Numbered from the stretch's first letter, positions 1-5,486 are shown. The stretch is 7,852 nucleotides of DNA from Streptomyces katrae (GCF_000966975.1 NZ_JZWV01000116.1:1-7852), one strand, 5' to 3'. Notes: generated by a model not told the origin, from the letters alone. Made by a program: numbers and translations.

Positions 1-24
1 CCCACCACCCCCTCCCCCTCCCCC
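1..24 (-). other. Potential G-quadruplex (C-rich tract on the plus strand)
   Basis: The first 24 bases are almost only C, with single A or T interruptions. Read on the minus strand they give three runs of five G separated by single A residues, then TGGT, then GGG. This is four G-runs with loops of 1, 1 and 4 nt, which fits the usual G-quadruplex pattern. The tract ends 23 nt before the ATG of the diiron oxygenase gene, so it lies in its leader or promoter, or in the end of an upstream gene that is not visible. The motif is seen directly; folding or function is not shown. Confidence 0.5.
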
Positions 25-47
25 GCATCACGGAACGGAAATCGCCC

Positions 48-995
48 ATGAGCACGGCACCGGGTCCCCTGGACCGCTGGTACGAGACCGCCGGCGTGCG
101 CGGCGGAGTACGGCGGATGTTCCACGCCGAGGCGGAACAGGGCCGGGTCTTCTTCCCCGACGCCCTGGTGCCGCACCTGGCGCACCCGGAGGTGAAGGCA
201 CTGGCCCCGGAGCGGGTCCGGGAGATATCGGTCCGGCACCTCTACCAGTTCCTGCACTCGACGACCCATCTGGAGACCCGGGTGGTCAACGGGGCGGCCG
301 AGCCCGTGGCCAACGGCAACTCGGGGCTGCACTTCCCCACCGCGCTGCGGATGGACGCCTTCAAGGTGTACTGCGACGAGGGCTACCACGCCCTCTACAG
401 CCTGGACCTGGCCGACCAGGTGGCCGCCGTCACCGGTATCGCCGTCCCGGACGTGGACTACGGCGGTTTCGTGACGGCGCTGCAGGACACGGGCCGGCGG
501 CTGCTGCCCGAGGACCCGGTGCTGGCCGGGCAGTTGCAGGCGGTGGTGTTCGAGACGCTGATCACGGCGGTGCTCAACGAGGTGCCGCAGGACCCGACCG
601 TGGTGAGCACGGTACGGGAGCTGATGCGCGACCACGCCAAGGACGAGGGCCGCCACCACCGGTTCTTCTCGGCGTTCTTCCTGGAGCTGTGGGCCCGGCT
701 CGACGGGCGGCGCCGGGTCCTGGCGGCCCGCGCGCTGCCCGCGATGATCCGTGCCGCGCTCGACTGGGACCTGGAGCCGGTGCGGGTGTCGCTGCGGCTG
801 GCCGGTCTGGACGAGGAGCGGATCGGGGCCGTCCTCGCGGACTGCTACGGCGGCAGCGCGGGCGTGGACCGCATCCAGACGATCTCCCGTTCCACCCTGC
901 GGCTGTGCGCCCAGGTCGGTGCCTTCGACCTGCCCGGCGTCACGGACGCGTTCGCCGCCCATGGACTGCGTGCCCCGGAGGACTCCGATGTCTGA
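48..995 (+). CDS. AurF-family non-heme diiron oxygenase
   Basis: This 315-residue protein belongs to the family of AurF, the p-aminobenzoate N-oxygenase that uses a carboxylate-bridged diiron centre and O2 to oxidise aryl amines. The seven iron ligands of AurF (E101, E136, H139, E196, H223, E227, H230) all have counterparts with matching spacing: E76, E111, H114 (DEGYH), E169, H196, E200 and H203 (DHAKDEGRHH). An active di-iron site is therefore likely. The substrate cannot be read from sequence; relatives oxidise amines to hydroxylamine, nitroso or nitro groups, or hydroxylate carbon. The ATG has only a weak ribosome site (GGAA, 37-40). The gene overlaps the next, dioxygenase-like gene by 8 bp, so the two are probably co-translated and may act on one pathway. 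Family call is firm; the reaction is unknown. Confidence 0.85.
   Translation: MSTAPGPLDRWYETAGVRGGVRRMFHAEAEQGRVFFPDALVPHLAHPEVKALAPERVREISVRHLYQFLHSTTHLETRVVNGAAEPVANGNSGLHFPTALRMDAFKVYCDEGYHALYSLDLADQVAAVTGIAVPDVDYGGFVTALQDTGRRLLPEDPVLAGQLQAVVFETLITAVLNEVPQDPTVVSTVRELMRDHAKDEGRHHRFFSAFFLELWARLDGRRRVLAARALPAMIRAALDWDLEPVRVSLRLAGLDEERIGAVLADCYGGSAGVDRIQTISRSTLRLCAQVGAFDLPGVTDAFAAHGLRAPEDSDV
977..982 (+). promoter_or_regulatory. Ribosome binding site of the dioxygenase-like gene
   Basis: GGAGGA lies 5 nt before the ATG at 988, inside the last codons of the diiron oxygenase gene. It fixes the start of the dioxygenase-like gene at 988 rather than at any of the upstream in-frame ATG codons. Start and upstream stop overlap as ATGTCTGA (988-995), an arrangement that favours translational coupling. 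Confidence 0.85.
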
Positions 996-1707
996 GACCG
1001 CGACCGTCACCCGCCCCGACGCCGTGACGTACTCCAACTACCTGAAGCTGCCGGAACTGCTGGCGCTGCAGGTGCCGCTGGCCGACGGGGTGGACGACGA
1101 GCTGCTGTTCATCACCGTGCACCAGGTGCAGGAGCTGTGGTTCGGTCAGCTGCTGCGGGACCTGACCGACGCCCGGGACCGGATGCTGGAGGGCGATCCG
1201 CGGGCCGCCCGGGTCCGGCTGGTGCGCGCCGTGTCGGTCACGCGGGCCCTGATCGCCGCGATCCATCCGCTGCGGGCGATGCCGCCGCGGGAGTTCCATG
1301 CGTTCCGGGGCGTGCTGGGCAGCAGCAGCGGCCAGCAGTCGGCGCAGTACGTGGAGATCGCGGCGCTGTGCGGGGCCGACTGGGTGCACGGGGAGTACGG
1401 GCGGCGGACGGTCGCCGGGCTGGCTCCGCGGGAGCGGGAGCGGCTGCGCGGGCGGCTGGCGGAGAGCACGCTGTGGGAGGGGTTCGTGGCCCTGCTGGCG
1501 AAGGCCGGGTTCGCGGTCGGTACGCGGGAGGAGCGCTGGGAGGCGTACGCGCGGCTGGCGGCGGGCCCGCTGGAGGGTGATCCCGCGGAGTTCGCGGAGC
1601 TGGCCGAGCTGGCGGAGGCGCTGGTCGACCACGACGAGGTGTGGCTGTGGGAGGCCCGGGACGCGGGCCTCCCGGAGCTGCCGGCCGCCCGCTGCCCGAT
1701 GGGCTGA
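988..1707 (+). CDS. Tryptophan 2,3-dioxygenase-fold protein, C-terminus lacking the heme ligand
   Basis: This 239-residue protein is clearly related to tryptophan 2,3-dioxygenase (TDO), the heme enzyme that opens L-Trp to N-formylkynurenine. Visible hallmarks are FITVHQVQELWF (residues 41-52; F41 and H45 match F51 and H55 of Xanthomonas TDO), FHAFR (103-107; R107 matches the carboxylate-binding Arg) and SSSGQQSAQY (112-121). Canonical bacterial TDOs of about 260-300 residues continue from LVD through WRFRH, whose His is the axial heme ligand, and then a GTGGS loop. Here LVDHDEVWLWEARD (212-225) has Asp or Ala where that His should be, and the chain stops 14 residues later with no GTGGS. Neither other forward frame supplies the lost part. 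It may bind heme differently (H215 is one possible ligand), use no heme, or form a complex with the overlapping diiron oxygenase. Ordinary kynurenine formation is doubtful. Confidence 0.82.
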   Translation: MSETATVTRPDAVTYSNYLKLPELLALQVPLADGVDDELLFITVHQVQELWFGQLLRDLTDARDRMLEGDPRAARVRLVRAVSVTRALIAAIHPLRAMPPREFHAFRGVLGSSSGQQSAQYVEIAALCGADWVHGEYGRRTVAGLAPRERERLRGRLAESTLWEGFVALLAKAGFAVGTREERWEAYARLAAGPLEGDPAEFAELAELAEALVDHDEVWLWEARDAGLPELPAARCPMG

Positions 1708-1709
1708 GG

Positions 1710-1750
1710 ACACCCACGGGCCCGGGGTGCCCCGGGCCCTGTGGGGGTGT
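1710..1750. terminator. Bidirectional hairpin terminator
   Basis: GGGCCCGGGG (1718-1727) and CCCCGGGCCC (1730-1739) are perfect complements. The stem is extended outward, with small bulges, by ACACCCAC on the left and TGTGGGGGTGT on the right. It fills the 45-bp gap between two convergent stop codons (1705-1707 plus, 1753-1755 minus), so it can end transcription from both sides. There is no U-tract, as is common in streptomycetes. Confidence 0.75.
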
Positions 1751-1752
1751 GG

Positions 1753-2274
1753 TCAGTGTTCCTTGGGGGTCCAGTAGTCCAGCAGGGTCCCGACGCCGGG
1801 TTCGAGGGACTTCCAGGAGCCGGTGAAGGAGACGACGGCCAGCGCGGCGGTGGGGAAGCCCGTGCGGTTCATCCGTGCCTGGGTGTCGCCCTCCGCGCGC
1901 CCGGAGAGGATGTCGGCTAGGGCGTGCATCCCGGGGTTGTGGCCGATGACGAGGAGGTCGTCGACCTCGTCGGGGGTCTCGTTCAGCAGGGCGATGAGCT
2001 CGCCCGGCGAGGCGTCGTAGACCCGCTCGTCGTAGGAGGTCCGCGGCCGGTACGGGAGTTCCTGGACGGCGAGCTTCCAGGTCTCCCGGGTGCGGGCGGC
2101 GGTGGAGCAGAGGGCCAGGTCGAAGGTGATGCCGGTCTCGGCCAGCTTCCGGCCGGCGGCCGGTGCGTCCCTGCGTCCGCGGTCCGCCAGCGGGCGGTCG
2201 TGGTCGGCCACCTGGGGCCAGTCGGCCTTGGCATGCCGGAGGAGGGCGATCCTGCGGGGTGTGTCGGCGCTCAT
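1753..2274 (-). CDS. SixA-like histidine phosphatase
   Basis: A 173-residue member of the histidine phosphatase (phosphoglycerate mutase-like) superfamily. The phosphate-accepting RHA motif is at residues 13-15 (LLRHAKAD, nucleophile H14). CSTAARTRETW (56-66) supplies the arginine region of the phosphate pocket, and GHNPG (111-115) carries the second catalytic His, H112. Size and the lack of insertions resemble SixA, a cytoplasmic phosphohistidine phosphatase of two-component phosphotransfer proteins; actinomycete members mostly have no assigned substrate. The ATG at 2274 has no strong ribosome site; a GAAG lies upstream, just 5' of GGGCCC. It converges on the dioxygenase-like gene and shares its terminator, so a functional link with that pair is not implied. 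The family is secure; the substrate is unknown. Confidence 0.88.
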   Translation of the reverse strand: MSADTPRRIALLRHAKADWPQVADHDRPLADRGRRDAPAAGRKLAETGITFDLALCSTAARTRETWKLAVQELPYRPRTSYDERVYDASPGELIALLNETPDEVDDLLVIGHNPGMHALADILSGRAEGDTQARMNRTGFPTAALAVVSFTGSWKSLEPGVGTLLDYWTPKEH

Positions 2275-2416
2275 GGGCCCAGCTTCGCATGAAACGGGCC
2301 ACGGGGCGCAGGGTGTTGAGGGGCCTTCGCCCGCTCGGGAGAGCGTGCTCCGGCGTGCGCCGGCCGTCCGACGGCGCGGGTGGCGCGAGGCAGGGCGGCG
2401 GTGCGCGGCGCGCGGG
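2275..2416. other. Intergenic spacer with small GC hairpins
   Basis: This 142-bp gap lies between two minus-strand genes. Two short inverted repeats abut each other: CCGGCG-TG-CGCCGG (2350-2363) and GCCGTC-C-GACGGC (2363-2375). They lie 42-67 nt beyond the stop codon of the small membrane protein gene and could be its terminator, but the stems are short for such GC-rich DNA. I see no convincing -35/-10 pair for the phosphatase gene. Confidence 0.35.
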
Positions 2417-2647
2417 TCAGCCGACGGCGCGCAGCAGCTCCTGGGTGACCTCGACCAGTCCGGCGGGCCGGTCGGCGGTGGCCTGGGCCTGGCCGGAGCC
2501 GGCGAGCAGCAGGAGCAGGAGGCCGAAGGCGAGGGCGGGCAGCGCCAGGGTCCACCAGTGCAGCCGGGCGCCGCTGTGGGCGTAGGCGCCGGGGCGGCGG
2601 CGGACGGCCCGGGCGGGGAGGGACGGGGTGTGCGTGGTGGCCGGCAT
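2417..2647 (-). CDS. Small single-pass membrane protein, unknown function
   Basis: A 76-residue protein I do not recognise. The N-terminus is basic (RAVRRR, residues 13-18). A hydrophobic segment at about residues 31-50 includes a run of six leucines and would span the membrane once. A short polar tail (51-76) ends in a predicted amphipathic stretch, VEVTQELLRAVG. With the arginine cluster before the helix, the N-terminus is expected inside and the tail outside, where it would be either anchored or released by signal peptidase near GSGQAQA. A good ribosome site, GGAGG (2653-2657), sits 5 nt before the ATG, which supports a real gene. It is separated from both flanking minus-strand genes by more than 140 bp and is probably transcribed alone. 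Confidence 0.65.
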   Translation of the reverse strand: MPATTHTPSLPARAVRRRPGAYAHSGARLHWWTLALPALAFGLLLLLLAGSGQAQATADRPAGLVEVTQELLRAVG

Positions 2648-2816
2648 GGCCGCCTCCGGGTTCTTCGGCTGGGGACTGGCTCGCTGCTTCGAATCTACGG
2701 ATCCGGGGCGCCGGTTCCCATCCGGGGCACACCCCAGCCGACCCTGATACCCGCCCCCTAGGGGATGGTGGGGACAACCCCACCACCGGGGGCCGGGCGG
2801 GCCGGCGGGTGGTGCG
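2648..2816. other. Spacer with possible promoter for the small membrane protein gene
   Basis: On the minus strand, upstream of the 76-residue protein gene, TAGATT (2693-2698) resembles a streptomycete -10 element. GGGAACC lies about 16-17 nt further upstream, similar to the -35 of extracytoplasmic-function sigma promoters, but no clear TTGACA is present. The spacer also contains the palindrome CCCCTAGGGG (2755-2764) and a hairpin described separately. The promoter assignment is tentative. Confidence 0.3.
2766..2785 (-). terminator. Hairpin downstream of the transporter operon
   Basis: TGGTGGGG (2766-2773), loop ACAA, and CCCCACCA (2778-2785) form a perfect 8-bp stem. It begins 31 nt beyond the stop codon of the 39-residue membrane protein gene on the minus strand, the expected place for the end of the transporter transcript. 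No T-tract follows. Confidence 0.5.
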
Positions 2817-2936
2817 TCAGGGGGAGGCGATGGTGGCGATGACGGCCACGATCACGGTGACGAGGGCCATCGCTCCCAGTACGAGGCCGAGCTTCTTGTG
2901 GCTGTCCTGGGGGTTCGGTTCGAGTACGGGCGACAT
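2817..2936 (-). CDS. 39-residue transporter-associated single-TM protein (SGM_5486-like)
   Basis: A 39-residue protein too short for most gene callers. It starts MSPVLEPNPQDSHKK, a polar head ending in two lysines, followed by one hydrophobic helix of about 22 residues (16-38) and the ending ASP. From memory this matches the small streptomycete family named SGM_5486, described as transporter-associated. The ATG is 5 nt after the stop of the MFS transporter gene (TGA-ACGGC-ATG), with no good ribosome site of its own, so translation is probably coupled to the transporter. The likely place is the cytoplasmic membrane with the lysine-bearing head inside. It may stabilise or regulate the transporter; that role is inferred from position only. 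Confidence 0.75.
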   Translation of the reverse strand: MSPVLEPNPQDSHKKLGLVLGAMALVTVIVAVIATIASP

Positions 2937-2941
2937 GCCGT

Positions 2942-4234
2942 TCAGTCTCGCATGCCGCATTCGTCCTCGATCGTGCGGTCCCGGCCGGCGAGGACGCCGA
3001 GGGCGATCTGCGGGACGAGGAGGCCGGCCATGAGGGCCAGCGGCAGGTCCCAGCCGCCGCTGTGCTGGTAGAGGGTGCCGATGACCAGCGGGCCGGGGAT
3101 GGAGATCAGGTAGCCGGTGCTCTGGGCGAAGGCGGAAAGCTTGACGACCCCGGCCGGGGACTTGGCGCGCAGCCCGATCATCGTGATGACGAGGGGGAAG
3201 GCGCAATTGGAGACGCCGAGCAGGAGGGCCCAGGCCCAGGCTCCGGCGGCGGGGGCGAGGTAGAGACCGAGGTAGCCGGCGAGGCCGAAGAGACCGAGGA
3301 CGGCGGCGATGGGGCCCTGGTGGCGCATCCGTCCGGCGAGGCCGGGGATGACGAAGGCCAGCGGGACGCCCATGACCATGGTGACGGCGAGCAGCACTCC
3401 GGCGGTGGAGGCGGAGACCCCTGCGTCGCGGAAGATCTGCGGGAGCCAGCCCATGGTGACGTAGGCACCGGTGGCCTGGAGGCCGAAGTAGCAGGCGAGG
3501 GCCCAGGCGGTGCGGCTGCGCACGACCGAGGGGCCGGCGTCCTCCTGTACGGCGGCGGGTGCGGCGGCCTTCTCGCGGCGGCTCGCGGCGGCGACGGGCA
3601 GCCAGGGCAGGACGGCGGCCACGGCGAGGACGGCCCAGACCAGCAGGCCGGTGCGCCAGTTGCCGCCGAGGGCCGAGGTCAGCGGGACGGTCGCGGCGGC
3701 GGCGAGGGAGGTGCCGGCGGCCAGGGCCATGGAGTACAGGCCGGTCATGGTGCCGACGCGGTCGGGGAACCAGCGCTTGACGATGACCGGGAGGAGCACG
3801 TTGGTCAGGGCTATGCCGGCCAGGGACAGGGCGCTGGCGGCGAGGAAGGCGGCGGCGCTGTCGGCGAACGGCCGGATCAGCAAGCCGGCGGCGACGGCGG
3901 CCATGCCGGCGCAGACGACGGCGGCCGGGCCGAAGCGGCGGGAGAGCCGGGGCGCGGTGACACCGAAGACGGCGAAGCAGAAGGCGGGGACGGAGGTGAT
4001 CAGTCCGGCGACGGTGCCGCTCATGTGGAGGCCGGTGCGGGCCTCCTCGAAGAGGGCGCCGAGGCTGGTGATGGCGGGCCTCAGGTTGAGGGCGGCCAGC
4101 ACGATCGCGACCACGAGCACGGGGCCGAGCCACTTGGGGTCGGCGTGGATGTCGGCCGGGGTGGTGGCGGGGCGTCCGGCGGAGCCGCGCGGGGTCGCCG
4201 GGCGGCTCAGGGTCTGGAGGTCTTCGTCGTGCAT
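2942..4234 (-). CDS. MFS transporter, CynX/NimT family
   Basis: A 430-residue integral membrane protein with about twelve hydrophobic segments in two halves. The signature NLRPAITSLG (residues 50-59) in the first helix is typical of the CynX/NimT family, which includes the E. coli cyanate transporter CynX and 2-nitroimidazole exporter NimT. An MFS-type basic loop, APRLSRRFG (94-102), follows helix 2, and a charged cytoplasmic linker (about 217-242) joins the halves. The first 35 residues are polar and cytoplasmic. The substrate is unknown; export of a small polar or aromatic compound is plausible. It is followed after 5 nt by the 39-residue membrane protein and faces a divergent GntR/FadR regulator. 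The ATG lies only 6 nt from a strong TATGAT -10 element, so the mRNA is probably leaderless. Confidence 0.9.
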   Translation of the reverse strand: MHDEDLQTLSRPATPRGSAGRPATTPADIHADPKWLGPVLVVAIVLAALNLRPAITSLGALFEEARTGLHMSGTVAGLITSVPAFCFAVFGVTAPRLSRRFGPAAVVCAGMAAVAAGLLIRPFADSAAAFLAASALSLAGIALTNVLLPVIVKRWFPDRVGTMTGLYSMALAAGTSLAAAATVPLTSALGGNWRTGLLVWAVLAVAAVLPWLPVAAASRREKAAAPAAVQEDAGPSVVRSRTAWALACYFGLQATGAYVTMGWLPQIFRDAGVSASTAGVLLAVTMVMGVPLAFVIPGLAGRMRHQGPIAAVLGLFGLAGYLGLYLAPAAGAWAWALLLGVSNCAFPLVITMIGLRAKSPAGVVKLSAFAQSTGYLISIPGPLVIGTLYQHSGGWDLPLALMAGLLVPQIALGVLAGRDRTIEDECGMRD

Positions 4235-4240
4235 CCCGCC

Positions 4241-4271
4241 ATCATAGAATCATGGGATGATTGGTTGTCCA
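4241..4271 (-). promoter_or_regulatory. Promoter of the MFS transporter gene (probably leaderless)
   Basis: On the minus strand, TGGACA (4266-4271) and TATGAT (4241-4246) are separated by 19 nt. TATGAT ends 6 nt before the transporter ATG at 4234, which places transcription start at or next to the A of the start codon. There is no usable Shine-Dalgarno site between them. The -10 is strong; the -35 spacing is longer than ideal. Confidence 0.6.
4248..4262. promoter_or_regulatory. Inverted repeat, candidate operator of the divergent regulator
   Basis: AATCATGGGATGATT is a perfect inverted repeat: 6-bp arms around GGG. It is AT-rich in very GC-rich surroundings, lies between the -35 and -10 of the transporter promoter, and touches the proposed -35 of the regulator promoter. 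A dimeric GntR-type repressor bound here would block both. Assigning it to the adjacent regulator is an inference; it does not match the TGGTNNNACCA form known from E. coli FadR. Confidence 0.5.
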
Positions 4272-4289
4272 GTTTCATCCTGGCAGAAT
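4261..4289 (+). promoter_or_regulatory. Candidate promoter of the regulator gene
   Basis: TTGGTT (4261-4266) and CAGAAT (4284-4289) are spaced by 17 nt, a fair match to the vegetative streptomycete pattern. This would give a leader of roughly 43 nt before the ATG at 4339. The first hexamer overlaps the end of the inverted repeat at 4248-4262. Confidence 0.4.
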
Positions 4290-4338
4290 TGACCCCGTCC
4301 GGCCGTCCGTCCGGCAGTTTTCGAGAGGCCCCGCCCGC

Positions 4339-5016
4339 ATGCCGTTGACCTCGCCCCGGCGTTCCGCGCTCGTCGACCAGGTGATCGCCCAGCTCAGGAA
4401 CCAGATCACCTCCGGCGAGTGGCCGGTCGGAAGCCGGATCCCCACCGAGCCCGAGCTGGTGGAGCTGCTGGGCGTGGCCCGCAACACCGTGCGGGAGGCC
4501 GTCCGCGCCCTCGCGCACAACGGACTCCTGGACATCCGCCAGGGGTCGGGTACGTACGTGCTCGCCACCAGCGAGCTGGCCGGGGTGATGCACCGGCGCT
4601 TCGCGGGGGCCGACCCCCGGCACATCGCGGAGCTGCGGTCGACCCTGGAGTCCTCGGCGGCCCGGCTGGCCGCGGAGCGGCGCACGGAGCGGGACCTGGT
4701 CCAGCTGGACGCGCTGCTGGCGCGGCGCGAGGAGGCCTGGGCGAGCGGGGACGCGGAGCTGTTCGTGAGCACGGACGTCGCACTGCACATGGCGGTGGTG
4801 ACGGCCTCGCACAACGAGGTGCTGACCGGGCTGTACGCGGACCTGGGCGACCTGGTGGCGGAGTGGCTGCGGGCGGACGTCGGCACCGTGCTGGACCCGG
4901 CCGCCCACCTGGACCACGCCCGCCTGATCGAGGCGATCCGGCGCGGCGACGGGGACGCGGCGGCCTCGGAGGCGGCGGGCTACCCCTTCGTCTGCCTGGG
5001 CAAGGGCACGCGCTAG
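4339..5016 (+). CDS. GntR/FadR-family (FCD) transcriptional regulator
   Basis: A 225-residue cytoplasmic DNA-binding protein. Residues 8-76 form the GntR winged helix: VIAQLRNQITSGEW, then SRIPTEPEL, GVARNTVREAVRAL for the recognition helix, and IRQGSGTYV for the wing. The rest is an all-helical FCD ligand domain. D146 and H150 (STDVALH), N159 and H193 (DHARLIEAI) match the usual metal and ligand site, but the last conserved His near the C-terminus appears to be Y215 and the tail (GYPFVCLGKGTR) is unusual. The start at 4339 is chosen because it precedes the winged helix directly and has GAGAGG (4323-4328) upstream; an in-frame TTG at 4261 lies inside the promoter. It is divergent from the MFS transporter and probably controls it. 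The effector is unknown. Confidence 0.88.
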   Translation: MPLTSPRRSALVDQVIAQLRNQITSGEWPVGSRIPTEPELVELLGVARNTVREAVRALAHNGLLDIRQGSGTYVLATSELAGVMHRRFAGADPRHIAELRSTLESSAARLAAERRTERDLVQLDALLARREEAWASGDAELFVSTDVALHMAVVTASHNEVLTGLYADLGDLVAEWLRADVGTVLDPAAHLDHARLIEAIRRGDGDAAASEAAGYPFVCLGKGTR

Positions 5017-5471
5017 CCGCCTGAGGGGCCGGACGGGCCGGAGGGACGCTGGTGGCTGACCCAGGCGGTGCGGACCTCCTTCCAGCAGCGGCCGGTCAGC
5101 CGGATGCGGCCGGTGGGGTCCAGGGGGACGAGGGCGCTGTCCCCGTCCAGGTCCCACCAGCGCTCGCACTCCACGTGGAGGCGGAGCAGGTCGGTCTCGG
5201 GGAAGCCGTTGTGGCAGTACGCGATCACCTGTGAGCCGTCGATCTCGGTGTCGCAGTCGGAGCCGTAGAGCTCGCGGCCGGCGGGCTGCTCGGGCCGTAC
5301 GGGTGGTTCGGCGGGGATCTCGGAGAAGTCCACGGTCGCCAGGGCGGCCGCCTCGGGCCCGGGGGCGGGCGCCGGTCCGTCGGGTCGCGCGAGGGCTCCC
5401 GGGATCAGGAGTCCGGTCAAGGCCACCGAGGTGACCAGCAGCGATACCGCTCGGCTCGGCCTCGCGCGCAC
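5013..5471 (-). CDS. Small secreted four-cysteine protein, unknown function
   Basis: A 152-residue protein I cannot place in a named family. The GTG start at 5471 is set by a very strong ribosome site and gives a classic signal peptide: basic VRARPSR, a hydrophobic core (about residues 8-24) and a likely cut after GALA (residue 28). A proline- and alanine-rich linker follows (29-65), then a compact domain with four cysteines (C73, C86, C102, C129), which could form two disulfides outside the cell, and tryptophans W105, W106, W130 and W137. The C-terminus repeats SGP (SGPSGPSGG). It converges on the regulator gene and overlaps it by 4 bp. It lies 220 bp beyond fabI on the same strand, behind a strong hairpin, so it is probably transcribed separately. 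Confidence 0.72.
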   Translation of the reverse strand: MRARPSRAVSLLVTSVALTGLLIPGALARPDGPAPAPGPEAAALATVDFSEIPAEPPVRPEQPAGRELYGSDCDTEIDGSQVIAYCHNGFPETDLLRLHVECERWWDLDGDSALVPLDPTGRIRLTGRCWKEVRTAWVSHQRPSGPSGPSGG

Positions 5472-5478
5472 GCCCGTA

Positions 5479-5486
5479 CCTCCTCC
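5479..5486 (-). promoter_or_regulatory. Strong ribosome binding site of the secreted protein gene
   Basis: On the minus strand, GGAGGAGG lies 7 nt before GTG at 5471. It decides that start over in-frame starts up to 300 bp upstream, which would place the signal peptide in the middle of the protein. Confidence 0.8.

Noticed and set aside
751..987. N-terminal extension of the dioxygenase-like protein
   Set aside because: It overlaps the end of the diiron oxygenase gene, its translation is low-complexity, and a strong ribosome site marks the start at 988.
48..1707. Standard kynurenine-pathway operon
   Set aside because: No kynureninase or formamidase is adjacent and the TDO-like protein lacks its heme ligand.
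1650..1830. Frameshift explaining the missing C-terminus of the TDO-like protein
   Set aside because: Neither of the other two forward frames encodes anything like WRxRH or GTGGS before or after the stop, and a terminator follows at once.
940..2302. Minus-strand frames opposite the dioxygenase-like gene and across the phosphatase gene
   Set aside because: Pro/Arg/Gln-rich shadows; the genes on the other strand or frame carry clear catalytic motifs.
4261..4338. N-terminal extension of the regulator from a TTG
   Set aside because: It would run through the proposed promoter, and the winged-helix domain starts just after the ATG at 4339.
3062..4348. Long plus-strand open frame (428 codons) opposite the MFS transporter, plus a minus-strand frame (2817-4133) in another phase
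   Set aside because: Composition is Gly/Arg/Pro/Ala-rich and low in complexity, as expected from GC-rich shadow frames. The transporter frame has clear membrane helices and family motifs. Only the last 39 codons of the 2817-4133 frame are kept as a gene.
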